Positions 49,189 through 61,835 of a stretch of DNA of 64,000 bases are shown piece after piece. Positions within the stretch are counted from its first letter, which is position 1; the number at the start of each line of letters is the position of its first letter. This DNA is from Dasypus novemcinctus (lineage: Eukaryota; Chordata; Mammalia; Cingulata; Dasypodidae), in contig NC_080675.1 in the NCBI RefSeq assembly GCF_030445035.2, positions 66,418,544-66,482,543 of the forward strand. The letters are read 5' to 3'. Below the pieces are notes generated by a model, which was not told the DNA's origin, made no database searches, and worked only from the letters and a program-made list of their open reading frames with translations. Made by a program: the position numbers and the translations under genes.

Positions 49189-49848
49189 TGTGGTAGTTTG
49201 ATATTATTTATGAATTCCAAAAATACATATTGGATTATGTTTGTAAACTGGTCTGTCTGTTCCTCTGGGTGAAATAGATTGTATTAACTTCAAAGGTTTC
49301 ACTTTTACTTGATTAAATTATGATTAGGTCTTTGATTGGGTCACGTCAGTAGGGCATTGAGTCCTTACTCCATTGGTGAGTGGGGACTCACAGAGAAAAT
49401 GACAGGACAGAAGTGAGAGTTTGAGTTTTGATGCTGGAGTCCCAGGAAGTAAATACCCGGAGAAGCAGATATATAAGGAAAGAGAGACTGCTCCATTAGA
49501 CATGACAGAGACTCCAGGAAGAGAGATGAGCCTTTCTCCTGATAGCTTACACCTGGCCTTGTGGAGAGAGCAGAGCAGCTGAGCCCAGAGTGAAATGAGC
49601 CCTGGGAGACAGATGAGCTATCTCAGCAGATGACTGAACTTGGAAGAAGATGGGGCCACAGCACCTCAAGAGGAAGAGGAAGGCTCTGTCATCTTGCCAG
49701 AACACCACATGGCAACAGAAGTTGATGAGGGAAGTAATTCACTCTTTATGGCCTTGTGATGTTAAGCTTCTATCCCAAATACAAGCCCTTTATGAAAAAC
49801 AACCAATTTCTGGTATTTTGCATCAGGACCCCTTGGCTGACTAATACA
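49189..49848 (+). mobile_element. Solo MaLR-like LTR, 660 bp, perfect 5-bp TSD AATGG
   Basis: Begins TGTGGTAGTTTGATATTATT and ends TGGCTGACTAATACA. AATGG flanks both ends (49184-49188 and 49849-49853). It is a longer member of the family seen at 32460-32919, with extra sequence in the middle (49260-49680). No internal retroviral region. The 64-codon frame at 49650-49844 lies inside and is not a gene. Confidence 0.9.
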
Positions 49849-49853
49849 AATGG

Positions 49854-50610
49854 CTATGCAATTTTCCCTGTCAATCTAATCTGCTATTTGTCACCATAAT
49901 GCCACCTTCAAATTCTTTGTATACTAACTGCTGCAGAAGTCAGGGGCACACATTCAGCAGCCATCTCTCAGCACTTAGCTGCCCACCCTACCCCCTGGCC
50001 TTCTCTTCTAGTGTGCAATGTTTTAGTCTGTTCTATCCCACAACCCCAGGAAGGTTTTAAGTCTAATGAAAAGTCTAGATCAGACCTTAAACCTGGAAAC
50101 AGATGCTTATCTGGGCAGGAATTCTGAGGGCAGGGTGCTTTTCCCCTTGGTCGTATGAACACCACACTCTGCACAGGTTTGTCTCTCTTCTCCTACACAA
50201 AGTGGGAAATGCAGAGTTGCCATCTACTGACCACAGCATTGGCCTCCCCAGCAGACCAGAAAAAATAGGATCTTTCCCCCTGCTTCTTTGGACCCTTTGT
50301 GCTGTGTAAAAAATAAAGTGGATATTTGCTGAAAGTTTCTGTTGTGCCTGAGCCTGTGTTCCCAGGATGTATTGTGTAACAACTCACTCCACACTGCCCT
50401 TTTGGTAACCCTCTCAGAAAAGAACATTTCCTGGAAATACAATTCTAATATGTAATGTCATTTGTATCCTAAATGTGTTTTCTTTCCCCCTTGTAAACAA
50501 TTCTAAAGAAATATAAATTACCTGAAAGGATGTTTTCAATTATTTGAAATCTATTTTTTTCTCTTAAAGAGCACTTTTTTAATATCATATATAATATGTT
50601 ATTATACTAT
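49854..50610. other. Unassigned, slightly GC-richer sequence
   Basis: Open frames on both strands at 49968-50442 (64-72 codons) show no domain. No gene signals and no named repeat. Confidence 0.4.
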
Positions 50611-50617
50611 ATATTAT

Positions 50618-50768
50618 TGATATCTCCATTTTTTGTGTAGGTAAAGAAATGGAGGCAGAAAGAAGTTATAGAGAGGTTCCTACAGTTAGAAGATAATGGA
50701 GCCAAGTTTTAAACTTGGACATTTAGGGTCCAGAGTTCCCACTCTGAAGCTCTCAGCTCTATTCCCAA
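50618..50768 (-). mobile_element. MIR SINE, antisense
   Basis: ATCTCCATTTTTTGTGTAGG, AAAGAAATGGAGGCAGAAAG, GAGAGGTTCCTACAGTTAGA, GATAATGGAGCCAAGTTTTA and TCCAGAGTTCCCACTCTGAA follow the reverse-strand MIR order ('CCATTTTACAGATGAGGAAACTGAGGC ... TCCAGAGTCC'). Confidence 0.82.
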
Positions 50769-50814
50769 TATCCATTCAATTGGCTGGAGTGCTCTATACT
50801 GCAAACAGTGGGCC

Positions 50815-51030
50815 AGGATTTTGGAGAACATGAACTTTGGCATCCCAGACTTGGATTAGAATTTCCCTGTTATGTTTTCATAGTTGTGGGACCTAGAGGA
50901 ATGTCCCCTACTCCTCTGCATCTTGACTTCTCATGTCAAATGGGGAGTGGCAGTCTCACGTAGAATGTGGCAGGAAATAAGTGAGCGTGCAAAGTGGTGC
51001 TAGGAGCCCAGCCTGCAGTGGGCTCTTAAA
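50815..51030 (+). mobile_element. Possible MIR SINE, diverged
   Basis: CTTTGGCATCCCAGACTTGG, TTGTGGGACCTAGAGG, CTCCTCTGCATCTTGACTTC, TCATGTCAAATGGGGAGTGG and a 3' part with GTGCAAAGTGGTGCTAGG fit a decayed MIR. Confidence 0.55.
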
Positions 51031-52510
51031 GCTTCCCCCTCCTTCTTCTCCCTCTCTAAAGAGGGTCTGACCCAGTGCTGGACATATTCTTGATGTTGAG
51101 TTCAGTTTCTGGACCTGAACTCCACCGGATATTGCTGCAAACTGAACCTTGTGTTCTTCTCCGTCTTCCGCCTTCACTTCTTTCTTCATTGTCATTATTA
51201 TTACCAGAGTCAATGCCCAATGCCCTCTTTGTTTTCTTCTTCTTCATTTTCTTTAGTGTCACATTCAAAAAATATGAGGACCTATATACTCCCCACCCCC
51301 CACCCCACTCCTCCCACATCAGCAACAATAAAATGATTAAAGGTTGTTAAAGAGCACTTTTAATCACTCCTTTCCTAAAGAAAGGAAGTATTTCACGTGA
51401 TTGGTTTCTATATCAAGAGTGTTCAGTGTCATAAAGTTTAGTATAAAAATAAAATTAGTGAGCTCACTGGAATGCATTAATGAGAACCTAATTCATTATT
51501 TGAGGAACATATTTTTCTTTATTTGAACTGGCTAAATATCTGATAGATTCAAAAACATTTTGAATAAATGAAACCCCTAACCTAGAATGAAATTAAAATC
51601 CATAACAACCTTCCTCAATCATAGTTAGCATTTAGCTTTGTTCTCTAATGTCACAAATCTAAAACACTTCTATCTCTCCATTTCTCTCTCTCGTGTGTTT
51701 CTTCAATTACTGTTATTTTTTCTTCTGATAGCAAATGACAGGATGTTGAGTCAGAAGGAAAGTATTTTTTAATCAAGTCAAGAGAAAGTTATGGGAAGAT
51801 GTGAGGATGCTGGCAACATTTTCAGAATTCATAGTTAGCATTTTATTAAATGTAATAGTCTCCAAGAGCAAAGAGGTTGTCTTTTAAGTCTCTGACTAGG
51901 AAAGCACCTGCTTCAAAGAATATTCACAGCAACTTAGATCAGTAAATTTTTCTAACTTAAAAGGATTTTAGAGAACTTCTTTTACAATGACCTCATGTTA
52001 GAGATGAGGTACTGGAGGTGAAGGTGTGAGAAGTGACTTTGTCCTTCTTACTTAGCTTACTGTATCAACTTCTGCTGGCAAACAAAGCTGGGAAAGGTAT
52101 AAGGGGAAATATTAAATGATCATTAATCACCACTACTCCTCTTCCTCATGTCATAATCCTTCCATCCACTAGCAGAGCAGCTCAGTGAGGAAGAATTTCC
52201 AGAAAAGCATTTTGAGCAGCTTGACCTCCAAATTTTCCACACATTTGGGGTTAAGTACACATGGAAGGGGACTCTGCACCTGGTAACTATTTTCCTTGTA
52301 GAAATTATCCAGTATGAAGCAACTGAAGGATATAGATTATATATGTGAATCTATGCATATTTTTAAAAGGCAGCTGAATAATTTTTTTTATGATCAAGTA
52401 GCTAACAGTTTGAATTACAATAAATACGCCAGTTAAAAAGAAATGACAAAATAATCACAGTTGGGTAGATGATTCTAACTTCACTGTAATGAACTTGGTA
52501 ATCAGTACAT
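51031..52510. other. Unassigned sequence with overlapping short frames at 50956-51350
   Basis: The block 51040-51340 is pyrimidine-rich on the plus strand and opens frames on both strands (up to 91 codons), which is a composition effect. A scrap at 51965-52045 (TTCTTTTACAATGACCTCATGTTAGAGATGAGG-like) could be an old MIR/L2 piece. No gene recognised. Confidence 0.4.
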
Positions 52511-52514
52511 TAAA

Positions 52515-52725
52515 CAAAATAGCTTGGATTTGAATCCCAGCTCTGTTGCTTACTATCTATGTAAAGGTGGGCAAGGGAAACCCTCTGAGTCAATTTTCTT
52601 TGCTTTAAAATAAAGATATCAATTTATCTTTCTCTTTGTGTTATTTTGGAGATGAAGCAATTCAATACATGTCAAACTCCTAGAAAAGAGCTTGCACATA
52701 TTAAGGCCCCAAAGATGTTATTATT
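52515..52725 (+). mobile_element. MIR SINE
   Basis: GGATTTGAATCCCAGCTCTG, TTGCTTACTATCTATGTAAA, AGTCAATTTTCTTTGCTTTA, AAATAAAGATATC and GATGAAGCAATTCAATACAT in MIR order. Confidence 0.85.
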
Positions 52726-53249
52726 AATAATTGAATGTCATATTACAAATAACTTTCGCTGCTGTATATTCCTTTTGACATTCATTTTCCCCAGTGTTAA
52801 CAGCTTCTAGGTTCCGCTTACTCCATAGTCTATGCAGTCCCAGGAGAAGCATTTCTGTTGCTAACCTATGGGTTGGATCACAGTCCTGTGTTTGCCCTTC
52901 CAGTTCTTTCATCACCTTATAACGAGCGCCCCATCTTTAATATGCCGTGGGTTCTGTTTTCCTGCTTAGTCTCTGTCTGATACACCTGCCCTAACTCAAT
53001 ATAAATTTACTTTCTACCACTCACTTCAGTCCCTTAGAACTTTGTATTTTATTTTCATGTCTTAGTTACTGCCATGGCTTTATATTTATATCCTTCCCCA
53101 TCCAGGACATATCTCTAGGCTTTTCAATAAATTTTTAATAATGTACTATGTTAGATATAAAATTTATATTTCTAAATATAATCTTAAATTATTTAAATTT
53201 TTCTGATATACGTCTGATGAAAAAAGATTGGAAGAAAAGCATAACAAAC
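52726..53249. other. Unassigned sequence
   Basis: No gene. 52920-53110 may hold an old L2-type scrap. A 63-codon antisense frame (52724-52915) has no domain. Confidence 0.35.
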
Positions 53250-53286
53250 ACTAAAAATAATTACATCTGGATGATGAAATTTGGAT
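53250..53286. repeat. 37-bp direct repeat, left copy
   Basis: ACTAAAAATAATTACATCTG followed by GATGATGAAATTTGGAT. It recurs with one mismatch at 54632-54668, flanking the insertion 53287-54631. Reads as an unusually long target-site duplication. Confidence 0.88.
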
Positions 53287-54631
53287 TATAATTTTTAAAT
53301 AATTTTTTATATCATAAAATATTTATGTCCGCTATATACATGTCCTGGAGAACTCCCCCCCACCCATGTGCCCCCCATCAATAACACCCCACACCAGTGT
53401 TCCTCCCCTGCCATAGCTGAACCTCTCTGTGGTCCAAACTTCTTCAACTATGAATCTTAACATATTGCCAAATTCAATTAATAGGAAATTGAAATATAGT
53501 GATGGGTTTAAAGTTTAGAAATAGAATACATAGTAATTTAGATATACTAAAATAAAGTAAAAATAAATCGGTGTATTAATAAAATGAAAAATATTATAAA
53601 GCTTTGTTTCTAACATTTTTCCTTTCATCACTGTAGTAGGTATTGCCCTGTATGTACAGTGGCAAGGCACTTTGATTTCTTCCTCAGTGTCTACATCCTT
53701 TCTTTTTTTTTTTTCCTAATTTTTAATTTTGTCTTCAAAAAAGTTTTAGATCACAGTAATTCACATACACAATATAGGGGACTCCCAGATATCCAACATC
53801 AAACCCTTTTCCCCTTTCCCCAGGAATGGTCTTTTTACATGTTCATGTTATATTTGCTGCAGCTGATGTACAGATTTTGAAACATAGCTATCAAACATGA
53901 TTCCATTTGGGTTTATATTATGGTTTGTATTTCAGAATGTACAAATTTCTAAATTTTTAGTTTCTTTATCTTTTACCTTATGGTTTACATTATGGTTTAC
54001 ATTTTAGTTTATAGACTTACACACTTTAGATGTAAGTTGACCTGTCCATCATTGCATGATCTTGTGGAGCACGTCCATCTCCCCCAGTTGCCCTGCTTCC
54101 ATACAGGCTATAACTCTCTCCTCCTCCCCTCAGGGTACACCGTGAAACTCAATCTTCACTACTTGAGGAACCAGATTTACAGATACTGCAACAATGCTGA
54201 GGGCTTGATGTACTAGCCTGCCCTAATTAATTGGGAGCCAACAATTCTCTGGAGAGAGAGACACAATTCCCTCTATTTGGGAACATCAGGTCTCCCCAGG
54301 ATGTGGGTATATCTTTACATTCATTTTATGGGTCTCCACCCAATGATATAACACACTATGACAAAATGAGCACCCACATACTCCCTAGAAGCTTGCCCCT
54401 GTACCAGATGCCCCGCCCCACACTAAGCACCTTAAACACGTGATCCTTCCTTATTATATTTTCTAAAAAGTTTCTCAACAGTATAGTTTCAACCATATAC
54501 CTGACATTCTCCCATATTCAACGGTTCTCCCCAGCCCTCCCCCAAATTCCTTGGGTCAGCTGACCCATTCTCCCAACCCTAGCCCCCTCAAGCCCACGAA
54601 GCTGAACCCAATAATTTAGTATTATTTTAAT
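53287..54631 (-). mobile_element. 1.35-kb retroelement insertion (L1 3'-end type), antisense, between 37-bp repeats
   Basis: The insertion is bounded exactly by the 37-bp repeats. Its left end is T/A-rich, consistent with an antisense tail. The part 53320-53790 is the reverse complement of 61835-62270. The part 53790-54600 resembles L1 3'UTR in antisense (TATAGGGGACTCCCAGATAT, GCTGCAGCTGATGTACAGAT, ATTGCATGATCTTGTGGAGC). Inside, at about 53700-53718, a T-rich run marks what may be an internal polyA tract. No coding capacity: frames of 73, 78 and 70 codons have no domain. Confidence 0.7.
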
Positions 54632-54668
54632 ACTAAAAATAATTATATCTGGATGATGAAATTTGGAT
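54632..54668. repeat. 37-bp direct repeat, right copy
   Basis: Second copy of the 53250-53286 repeat. The only difference is T for C at the fifteenth base. Confidence 0.88.
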
Positions 54669-55295
54669 AATTTATTTTCTTTATTACCTTTGAACAGAAA
54701 TTTGCGCATTCAGTATTTTTTAAATTTTCTACAAGAAATATAGATCATTTTATAATCAGAAAAACATCTCTATTTTTACCAACAGGCTAATATACTTTTC
54801 TAAATATTCATGATTTTGGACATTAGTTTAGAAACATTAAGGACACTAAAAGATATTGGCTGTTTAGGAGAATCCACTGTTAAGACTGATTCAAACTCAA
54901 ATAGTCCTTAGGGTCTACCTAAAGGAATCTTACAGGTGGGAATGATTTTATTCAAATTTTTACAATTTGAAGGGTACTTCTCTATTTAATCAATGCTAAT
55001 TGCATGTTACCACAACCTGCCTTGGTACATCTGGTCCACTAGTGATTTTAATCTACTTTCTGTTAGGGATCAGGTGCTATCTTCAAATGCCCCACTTTTC
55101 TTTCAAAATAAATAGTAATCATGAGATGATGATAACTACAGTAGTAATAATAATGGTATTGAAGGGGTTCTGTCCTCCCTGTAAGAAAGCCCTGCCAATT
55201 CCTTTGTAAAGATGGATCTTTCATAAAAGCGGTAACAGATTGTCTCTTTGCACACTGTCCCCCTCCCACAGCCCATTTGTATCCTGTCCTCCCCC
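54669..55295. other. Unassigned sequence
   Basis: AT-rich to 55000, then mixed. Frames at 55000-55269 on both strands have no domain. A short GATGATGATAACTACAGTAGTAATAATAATGG-like trinucleotide patch lies near 55124-55156. Confidence 0.35.
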
Positions 55296-55297
55296 AT

Positions 55298-55735
55298 TCA
55301 TGACCTATTTAGGATGCAAGCAATCAAGGTAGAGTATGGCTTGTAGCTGTGGTCAGTAAGTGACTGCAGAATTTAGTCAACACCAAACAGGACTTTCCAG
55401 CTTTTAGTGCACCTCAGTACCATAGGTGACCTTAGCTAAACCTTAGCTAAGCTTTAGCATGTTAGACTATGTTAGAGCACAGAGCACGTGCATTTAAGAA
55501 CCCACTTGTAAAAGCCCCCTACCTGTCAATCTTTTCTCTCAAATGACAAAACCCCTCCCTAACACAGCCCAATATAACGCTGTTACATTGTTTGGAAAGG
55601 CAAGATCGAGACTCACTCCCTGCCTCCATCAGCATAATAAAGCTTTTTTCCTGATTGATCAGCTTTAGCATCAACTTCTATTACCTGCACCAGCCAAAGA
55701 ACCAGGGAATTTGTGAGTGGATCCTATAGGTCAAC
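55298..55735 (+). mobile_element. Possible class I ERV solo LTR
   Basis: A block with retroviral-LTR layout: an upstream segment rich in short repeats (ACCTTAGCTAAACCTTAGCT at about 55429), a possible promoter area near AGCCCAATATAACGCTG (55567-55583), and the polyA signal AATAAA in CAGCATAATAAAGCTTTTTT (about 55630-55649), followed by a T-rich stretch. I could not fix TG...CA ends or a TSD. No retroviral genes adjoin it. Confidence 0.42.
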
Positions 55736-55754
55736 TATGTTAGGCATTCTAAGG

Positions 55755-55905
55755 CATCACCTCACTATATTATCATTACACTCTAAGAGAATGTTATTTT
55801 CATTTTACGGCTGAGGAACATATGCAAAAGAAATTAACTAATTTGTACAAGCTCATAACCTGTTACATGGTAAAATTTAGATTCAAAAGAATGCCATACA
55901 AAAGA
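55755..55905 (-). mobile_element. MIR SINE, antisense
   Basis: GGCATCACCTCACTATATTA, AGAATGTTATTTTCATTTTA, CGGCTGAGGAACATATGCAA, AAGAAATTAACTAATTTGTA and CAAGCTCATAACCTGTTACA match the reverse-strand MIR order ('TTTTACAGATGAGGAAAC...AAGTAACTTGCCCAAGGTCACA'). Confidence 0.75.
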
Positions 55906-55909
55906 TTAC

Positions 55910-56865
55910 AATACTATATCTCAATTCTTAAATAAGCACAATAGTTCATATATTGGGAGACATCAAAATTCTTAAGCAATGAGGAATCTGAAAGTTGCAC
56001 TCTGGCAGGATTGCGCCTTTTGTAGGGTTCTGTCTCCTTTCTGCACCATACAGACCACAGAGAGACACAGTACAATTCTAGATATGAGAAATCTATTTTA
56101 ACAGGAAAATGTTTCATGTGGTATAAAACTACTGATTAGCTAATCAGTTACCAAAGTCAAAGTTGCTTCTTTCTTACACGTTCTCTTATAGGCCTTTGAC
56201 AAACAACACTTCTGTAGCATTTCCAAGGGAAAGAATATCCAAGGAAGAATTACAATAATGTATGTTAAGATTCTGAATGCTTTAACATCATTTCCCTTGA
56301 TAACATCAATCTGACAGTTGTTAGATACGACATTAGATTGATCAGAAGGAAGGAAGGGAAAGAGAACCAACAGAGAAGGAAAAAAAAAAGTCATTATGAA
56401 AATGAGTTACTTTCTAGGGATAACTAGGAACCTGGAAACTGGAAATTGGCTTCCATGCCCCCACAAAGAATCCAATCTGCAATGTGTGTGTATGTGTGTG
56501 CATGCATGCACAAACATGCATGCATTTGTGTTCACCTTACAGAACTAATTTCTTAAACTAATTTCTTACTCCTCTAGTTACCACTCCCCCCAAAAAAAGT
56601 AGAGATTAGACTTGTCACAGACCTATTCTAAAATGAATTTGGAAGTAGTTTCAAGTCCCAATACCATGCAAATATAAACAGTCTTGTTTTACATAGTTAG
56701 TATTGCTGTTTAATTTTTTTAAATTTATTTGAAAAGTGTCCCAGATTGCTTGCGATAAGAACTTTTACTTTTCTACAGGACTTGGAATGTACTCTTCTTT
56801 CCCTTTTAAGAATAGATCAATAAACTTGTGTAAATATCTATAAATTGCTTTCCAAAAATTTATAT
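55910..56865. other. Unassigned sequence with a GT/CATG tract
   Basis: No gene. A GTGTGTGTATGTGTGTGCATGCATGCA-type alternating tract lies at about 56480-56530. Antisense frames of 67, 84 and 80 codons have no domain. Confidence 0.4.
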
Positions 56866-56869
56866 TAGA

Positions 56870-57956
<1,087 letters not shown>

Positions 57957-57966
57957 ACAATAGAGC

Positions 57967-59540
57967 ACTTGTGAGGAGGTGAAAGTCTATTTCATACTGA
58001 GCAGAAGGAATATTCAGACTCCTGTAAATTGGAGTCTGGTGTACTTCATGATTATAGATACAAAAATACTAACAAACTGAATCTACCAGCACATTAAAAG
58101 AATTATACGCCATGATCAAGTGGTAAACTTGAATTAATATAAAATACCACATTAATAGAATGAAGGAAAAAAACACCTGATCATCTCAATTGAAGCAGAA
58201 AACAACACTGAACAAAATCCAGCACCTCTTCAATTAAAAAAAAAAACAACAACAGCAACATTTAGAAAACTAGGAATAAAAACTTTATCAAAACAGTAAA
58301 GGTAATATATGAAAAACACACAGCTGACATCATACTCAATGGTGAAAGATTGAACGCTTTCTCTCTAAGATCAAGTAAAGCACAAGGACACCCAATGTCA
58401 AGGCTGTTATTCAACATTGTACTAGAAGTTCTACCCAAAGAAATTAGGCAAGAAAAAGAAATAAGACATCCACATTGAAAAGGAAGATTAATAATTTCTC
58501 TATTTGCAGATGACATGATCTTATATATGCAAAATGCTGAAAAATCCACAATAAAACTCTATGAGTTAATAAATGAATTCATCAAAGTAGCAAGGTATAA
58601 GATCATCACACAAAAATCAGTAGTGTTTCTATTCACTAGCATTGAATACTATGACGAAGAAAAGAAACATTCCATTTACAATGGCAATAAATTTAACCAA
58701 GTATGTAAAGAACTTATACATGGAAAACTACAAAACAGTGCTAAAAGAAATCAAAGAAGACTGAATAAATGGAAGGACAATCAGTGTTTATGGATTGGAA
58801 GACTAAATATGGTTAGAAGTTGATTCTGCCCAAAGAGATTTATAGATTGAATGCAATCCCAATAAAAATTTCGTTAGCTTCCTTTGCAGAAATGGAAAAG
58901 CCAATCATGAAATTTATATGGAAGGGTAAGGTTACCAAATAGTCAAAACCAACTTGAAAAGAACAAAGTTGGAGACTCACATTTTCCAATTTTAATACTT
59001 ATTCAAAGCTATAGTAATCATAACTTCATGATACTGGCACAAGGACAGAGTTATAGAACAATGGAATTTATTCAGAGTTCAGAAATAAGCTCTCACTTTA
59101 TGGCTGACTGGTTTTTGACATGTCCACTCAATGAGGAAAGAATAGTCTCTTCAACAAATGGTGCTGGGAAAGTTGGGTTTCCATATGCAAAAGCATGAAG
59201 GTGGACCTCTACTTTATACGATATACAAAATTTACTCCAATTGGATTAAAGATCTAAATATAAGAATCAAAACTATAAAACTCCTAGAAGAACTCATAGG
59301 GAAGCATCTTCAGGACCTGTGTTAGACAATGGTTTCTTAGAATTTTCACCAAAGCAGGAGCCACAAAAGGGAAAAAAGATGGATAAATATGATTTCATCA
59401 AAATTAAATCCTCTTGTCTGTGCATTAAAGGATTTCTTCATGAAAATAAAAAGACAAACTACAAGATGAAAGAGAATATGTGGAAATGAATATCAGATAA
59501 GGGCTTTGCTTATCCATACTTACATAAAGAAATCCTACAA
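57967..59540 (+). mobile_element. L1 ORF2 3' half, sense strand, inactive
   Basis: From about 58060 the plus strand follows L1 ORF2 RT: AACTGAATCTACCAGCACAT, CCATGATCAAGTGGTAAACT, CACCTGATCATCTCAATTGA and ACCCAATGTCAAGGCTGTTA. Then CTATTTGCAGATGACATGAT encodes the catalytic FADDM box at 58503-58517. The element continues through ATGCAATCCCAATAAAAATT, CCACTCAATGAGGAAAGAAT and GTGGACCTCTACTTTATACG towards the C terminus, fading near 59540. Stops and frameshifts break the frame (the longest piece is 102 codons, 58515-58823). No functional RT. Confidence 0.9.
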
Positions 59541-60900
59541 CTGAAAATTTAATTTAAAAAATAGATTTTTCTCTTAGGAATGGATGCATCAAAAAACAAA
59601 CTCACACAAGACTGATTTACAAAGCCAGCATATCAATGAATTCATTTAGAGGGAGAAGTATAACTTTCCACAAGGACCATGTACTCCTGTCTCCATCAGT
59701 GCATTCTATTTCTGTAGGACTGACCAGCAAAATAACTGAGAATAACTTGGAAGAACTATTTGCTTTTTTTCATTAAGCTACTGATGCTTTAAAACTTACA
59801 CAATTGTCTTGCTTCTTTAAAGTCATTTTTAAAATGTGTAAAACTTATGTGCTGATTTCACAATTCAGCTGAGAGCAAGGTGATTTCTTGTTTTTAGGAG
59901 TACGACTTTAACACCCAGATTCTGATAATAATGTTTTTCTGTTATTCTTTCTGCTTGTTTTAATCTGCCTGCTTATGCCTGTCCTTTTTCATTCTCTTTA
60001 AGTATGTAAATGGTTAAATGTGTCTGAACATTTGCTGGGAAATTTCCTTTTACTCTTTGCTTTCAAACCATTCATAGCTATTTTTGCCTCTTTCTTCTTT
60101 AAGAAAAGTATTAGAGGTAATTAATGAGTTTTTGAAAGAAAAATGACATTTTGAGATTATTATTGAAATTGAATTACTATTGAAAGAATGAAACTTTAAA
60201 CTCTCCACATATTTCATTCAGAAATACAATTTGTATCTTCATTTAATTTAAGGCTTGAATTAAAAGAAAATCTTATTTTATTCATTCAGGTCCTATACAG
60301 TACTCTGGGATCTCATGTTTTATGCAGGGGTCATGGATGGTGTCCTTTCTTATTGAAAATTATGTATTGTTGCTTATGCCCAGAAAAGCTATGTATTGGA
60401 AATATCCATTTTAAATGGTCTTAGATCAAGGATATTTGTTGAAATCTCTCATTATTTTTTACCCATTTCTGTCCATCAGATCCATTTTCATCCAGATCCT
60501 TTTATTTATTGAGCAAAGTTTTATGACCATGTACAAGTAAACTGCTAAAATGAAAAAATTTGAGCTAACTAGTGCATGAAGGGACTTATTATATATAGTG
60601 AATGGAAATGTTGTCGGATTTTCTCTACATTCTTGGCCAAGCTACAAAAAAATTAATATTAAGTGCAAACCACTTTAGTTAGGCCAGTAATTTATTAAGG
60701 AAGGGAGGGAAGAGAAATGGGAGAAAATAACAGATTATGGATCCCAGGTAGAGAGGAAAGGGGCTGAAAAGAGATAAAAAGGGCTGATTTACAAACTACA
60801 ATTCCCCATTACAGGTTCGAAAATGTCCAGGTTTACTTGTGTGCTGTTCCAGGCATGGGAAAAAGGCAAGAACAGGGGGACATTTGGCTTTGGAACTTGC
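59541..60900. other. AT-rich sequence, nothing recognised
   Basis: No gene, RNA gene or clear repeat apart from possible L1 remnants at the left edge. Confidence 0.45.
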
Positions 60901-60901
60901 C

Positions 60902-60977
60902 TTTTTTTAATGTTTTTTTTTTATTGTATCTTTTGAAGATAAATGGATCACAAAAAATGTTACAATAAAAAATATAA
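60902..60977 (-). mobile_element. L1 3' end with tail, antisense (left part, split by DAS-SINE)
   Basis: T run at 60902-60923, then TTGTATCTTTTGAAGATAAA and GATCACAAAAAATGTTACAA, the antisense 3' terminus of the xenarthran-type L1. It is separated from its continuation at 61379 by the SINE. Confidence 0.78.
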
Positions 60978-61378
60978 GGGAAGCAGACTTGGCCCAATGG
61001 ATAGGGCATCCACCTACCACATGGGAGGTCCGCAGTTCAAACCCTGGGCCTCCTTGACCTGTGTGGAGCTGGACTATGCTCAGTGCTGATGCTGCAAGGA
61101 GAGCCCTGCCATACAGGGGTGTCCCCCACATAGTAGAGCCCCACGCACAAGGAGTATGCCCTGTAAGGAGAGCCACCGAGCGGGAAAGAAAGTGCAGCCT
61201 GCCCAAGAATGGGGCTGCACACACAGAGAGCTGGCACAACAAGATGACACAACAAAAAGAAACACAGATTCCTTGTGCTGCTGATAAGGATAGAAGTGGT
61301 CACAGAAGAACACACAGCAAATGGGGAGGGGGGATGGGGAGAGAAATAAATAAAAAAATAAATCTTAAAAAACAAAAA
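60978..61378 (+). mobile_element. DAS-SINE, second near full-length copy, inserted in L1 3'UTR
   Basis: Starts GGGAAGCAGACTTGGCCCAA. B box GTTCAAACCC at 61035-61044. The body parallels the copy at 41700: GTGTGGAGCTGGACTATG, AGTGCAGCCTGCCC and a G-rich GGGGAGGGGGGATGGGGAG at about 61323-61341, then AAATAAATAAA and an A-rich tail. It lacks the 64-bp duplication. The L1 3'UTR reads through once it is removed. A TSD is hard to define because both flanks are A-rich. The antisense frames (111, 127 and 77 codons) and the plus frame 61061-61546 are repeat-derived. Confidence 0.93.
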
Positions 61379-61835
61379 AGAGGTTCCCATATACCTCACA
61401 CCCACCTCACCCCTTCTCATCCCACATCAACAACCTTGCTCATCATTGTGACACATTCACTGCATTTGGTGAAGACATTTTGGAGCTACTGCACTGCATG
61501 GATAATAGTTACCATTGTAGTTTACACTTTCCCCCAGTACATTTAGTGTGTTATGACAGGTCCAGCTTTGTCCCTGCAATATCATTGAGGACAACTCCAA
61601 CTCCGAAAATGCCCTCACATTACATCTCTTCTTCCCTCTCTGTGACCTCAGCAATTACCGTGGCCACTTTCTCCACATCAATGCTACAATTTCTTCCATT
61701 ATTAGTCACAATAGTTTTATAGTAGAATACCAGTAAGTCCACTCTAATTCATATTTTATTCCTCTACCCTGTGGACCCTGGAATGGTGATATCCACTCCA
61801 CCTCTATATCAAGATGGGGCTTATATCCCACTTTA
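61379..61835 (-). mobile_element. L1 3'UTR, antisense (right part)
   Basis: GAGGTTCCCATATACCTCAC, CATTCACTGCATTTGGTGAA, GACATTTTGGAGCTACTGCA, GTAGTTTACACTTTCCCCCA, CAATATCATTGAGGACAACT, TTCTCCACATCAATGCTACA and GGAATGGTGATATCCACTCC follow the same order as the copies at 43545 and 48025. Confidence 0.82.

Noticed and set aside
7760..51115. Shared 16-base match (TTCAGTTTCTGGACCT) at about 7764 and 51102, with similar short peptides on the minus strand
   Set aside because: One match of this length is close to chance expectation in 64 kb of biased sequence, and the similarity does not extend in a consistent register.
58503..58517. Possible active L1 reverse transcriptase from the intact FADDM box
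   Set aside because: The surrounding ORF2 frame is interrupted on both sides and the element lacks ORF1 and most of ORF2, so it is dead.
61061..61546. 161-codon plus-strand open frame
   Set aside because: It runs through the second DAS-SINE into antisense L1 3'UTR. There is no domain and no gene signals.
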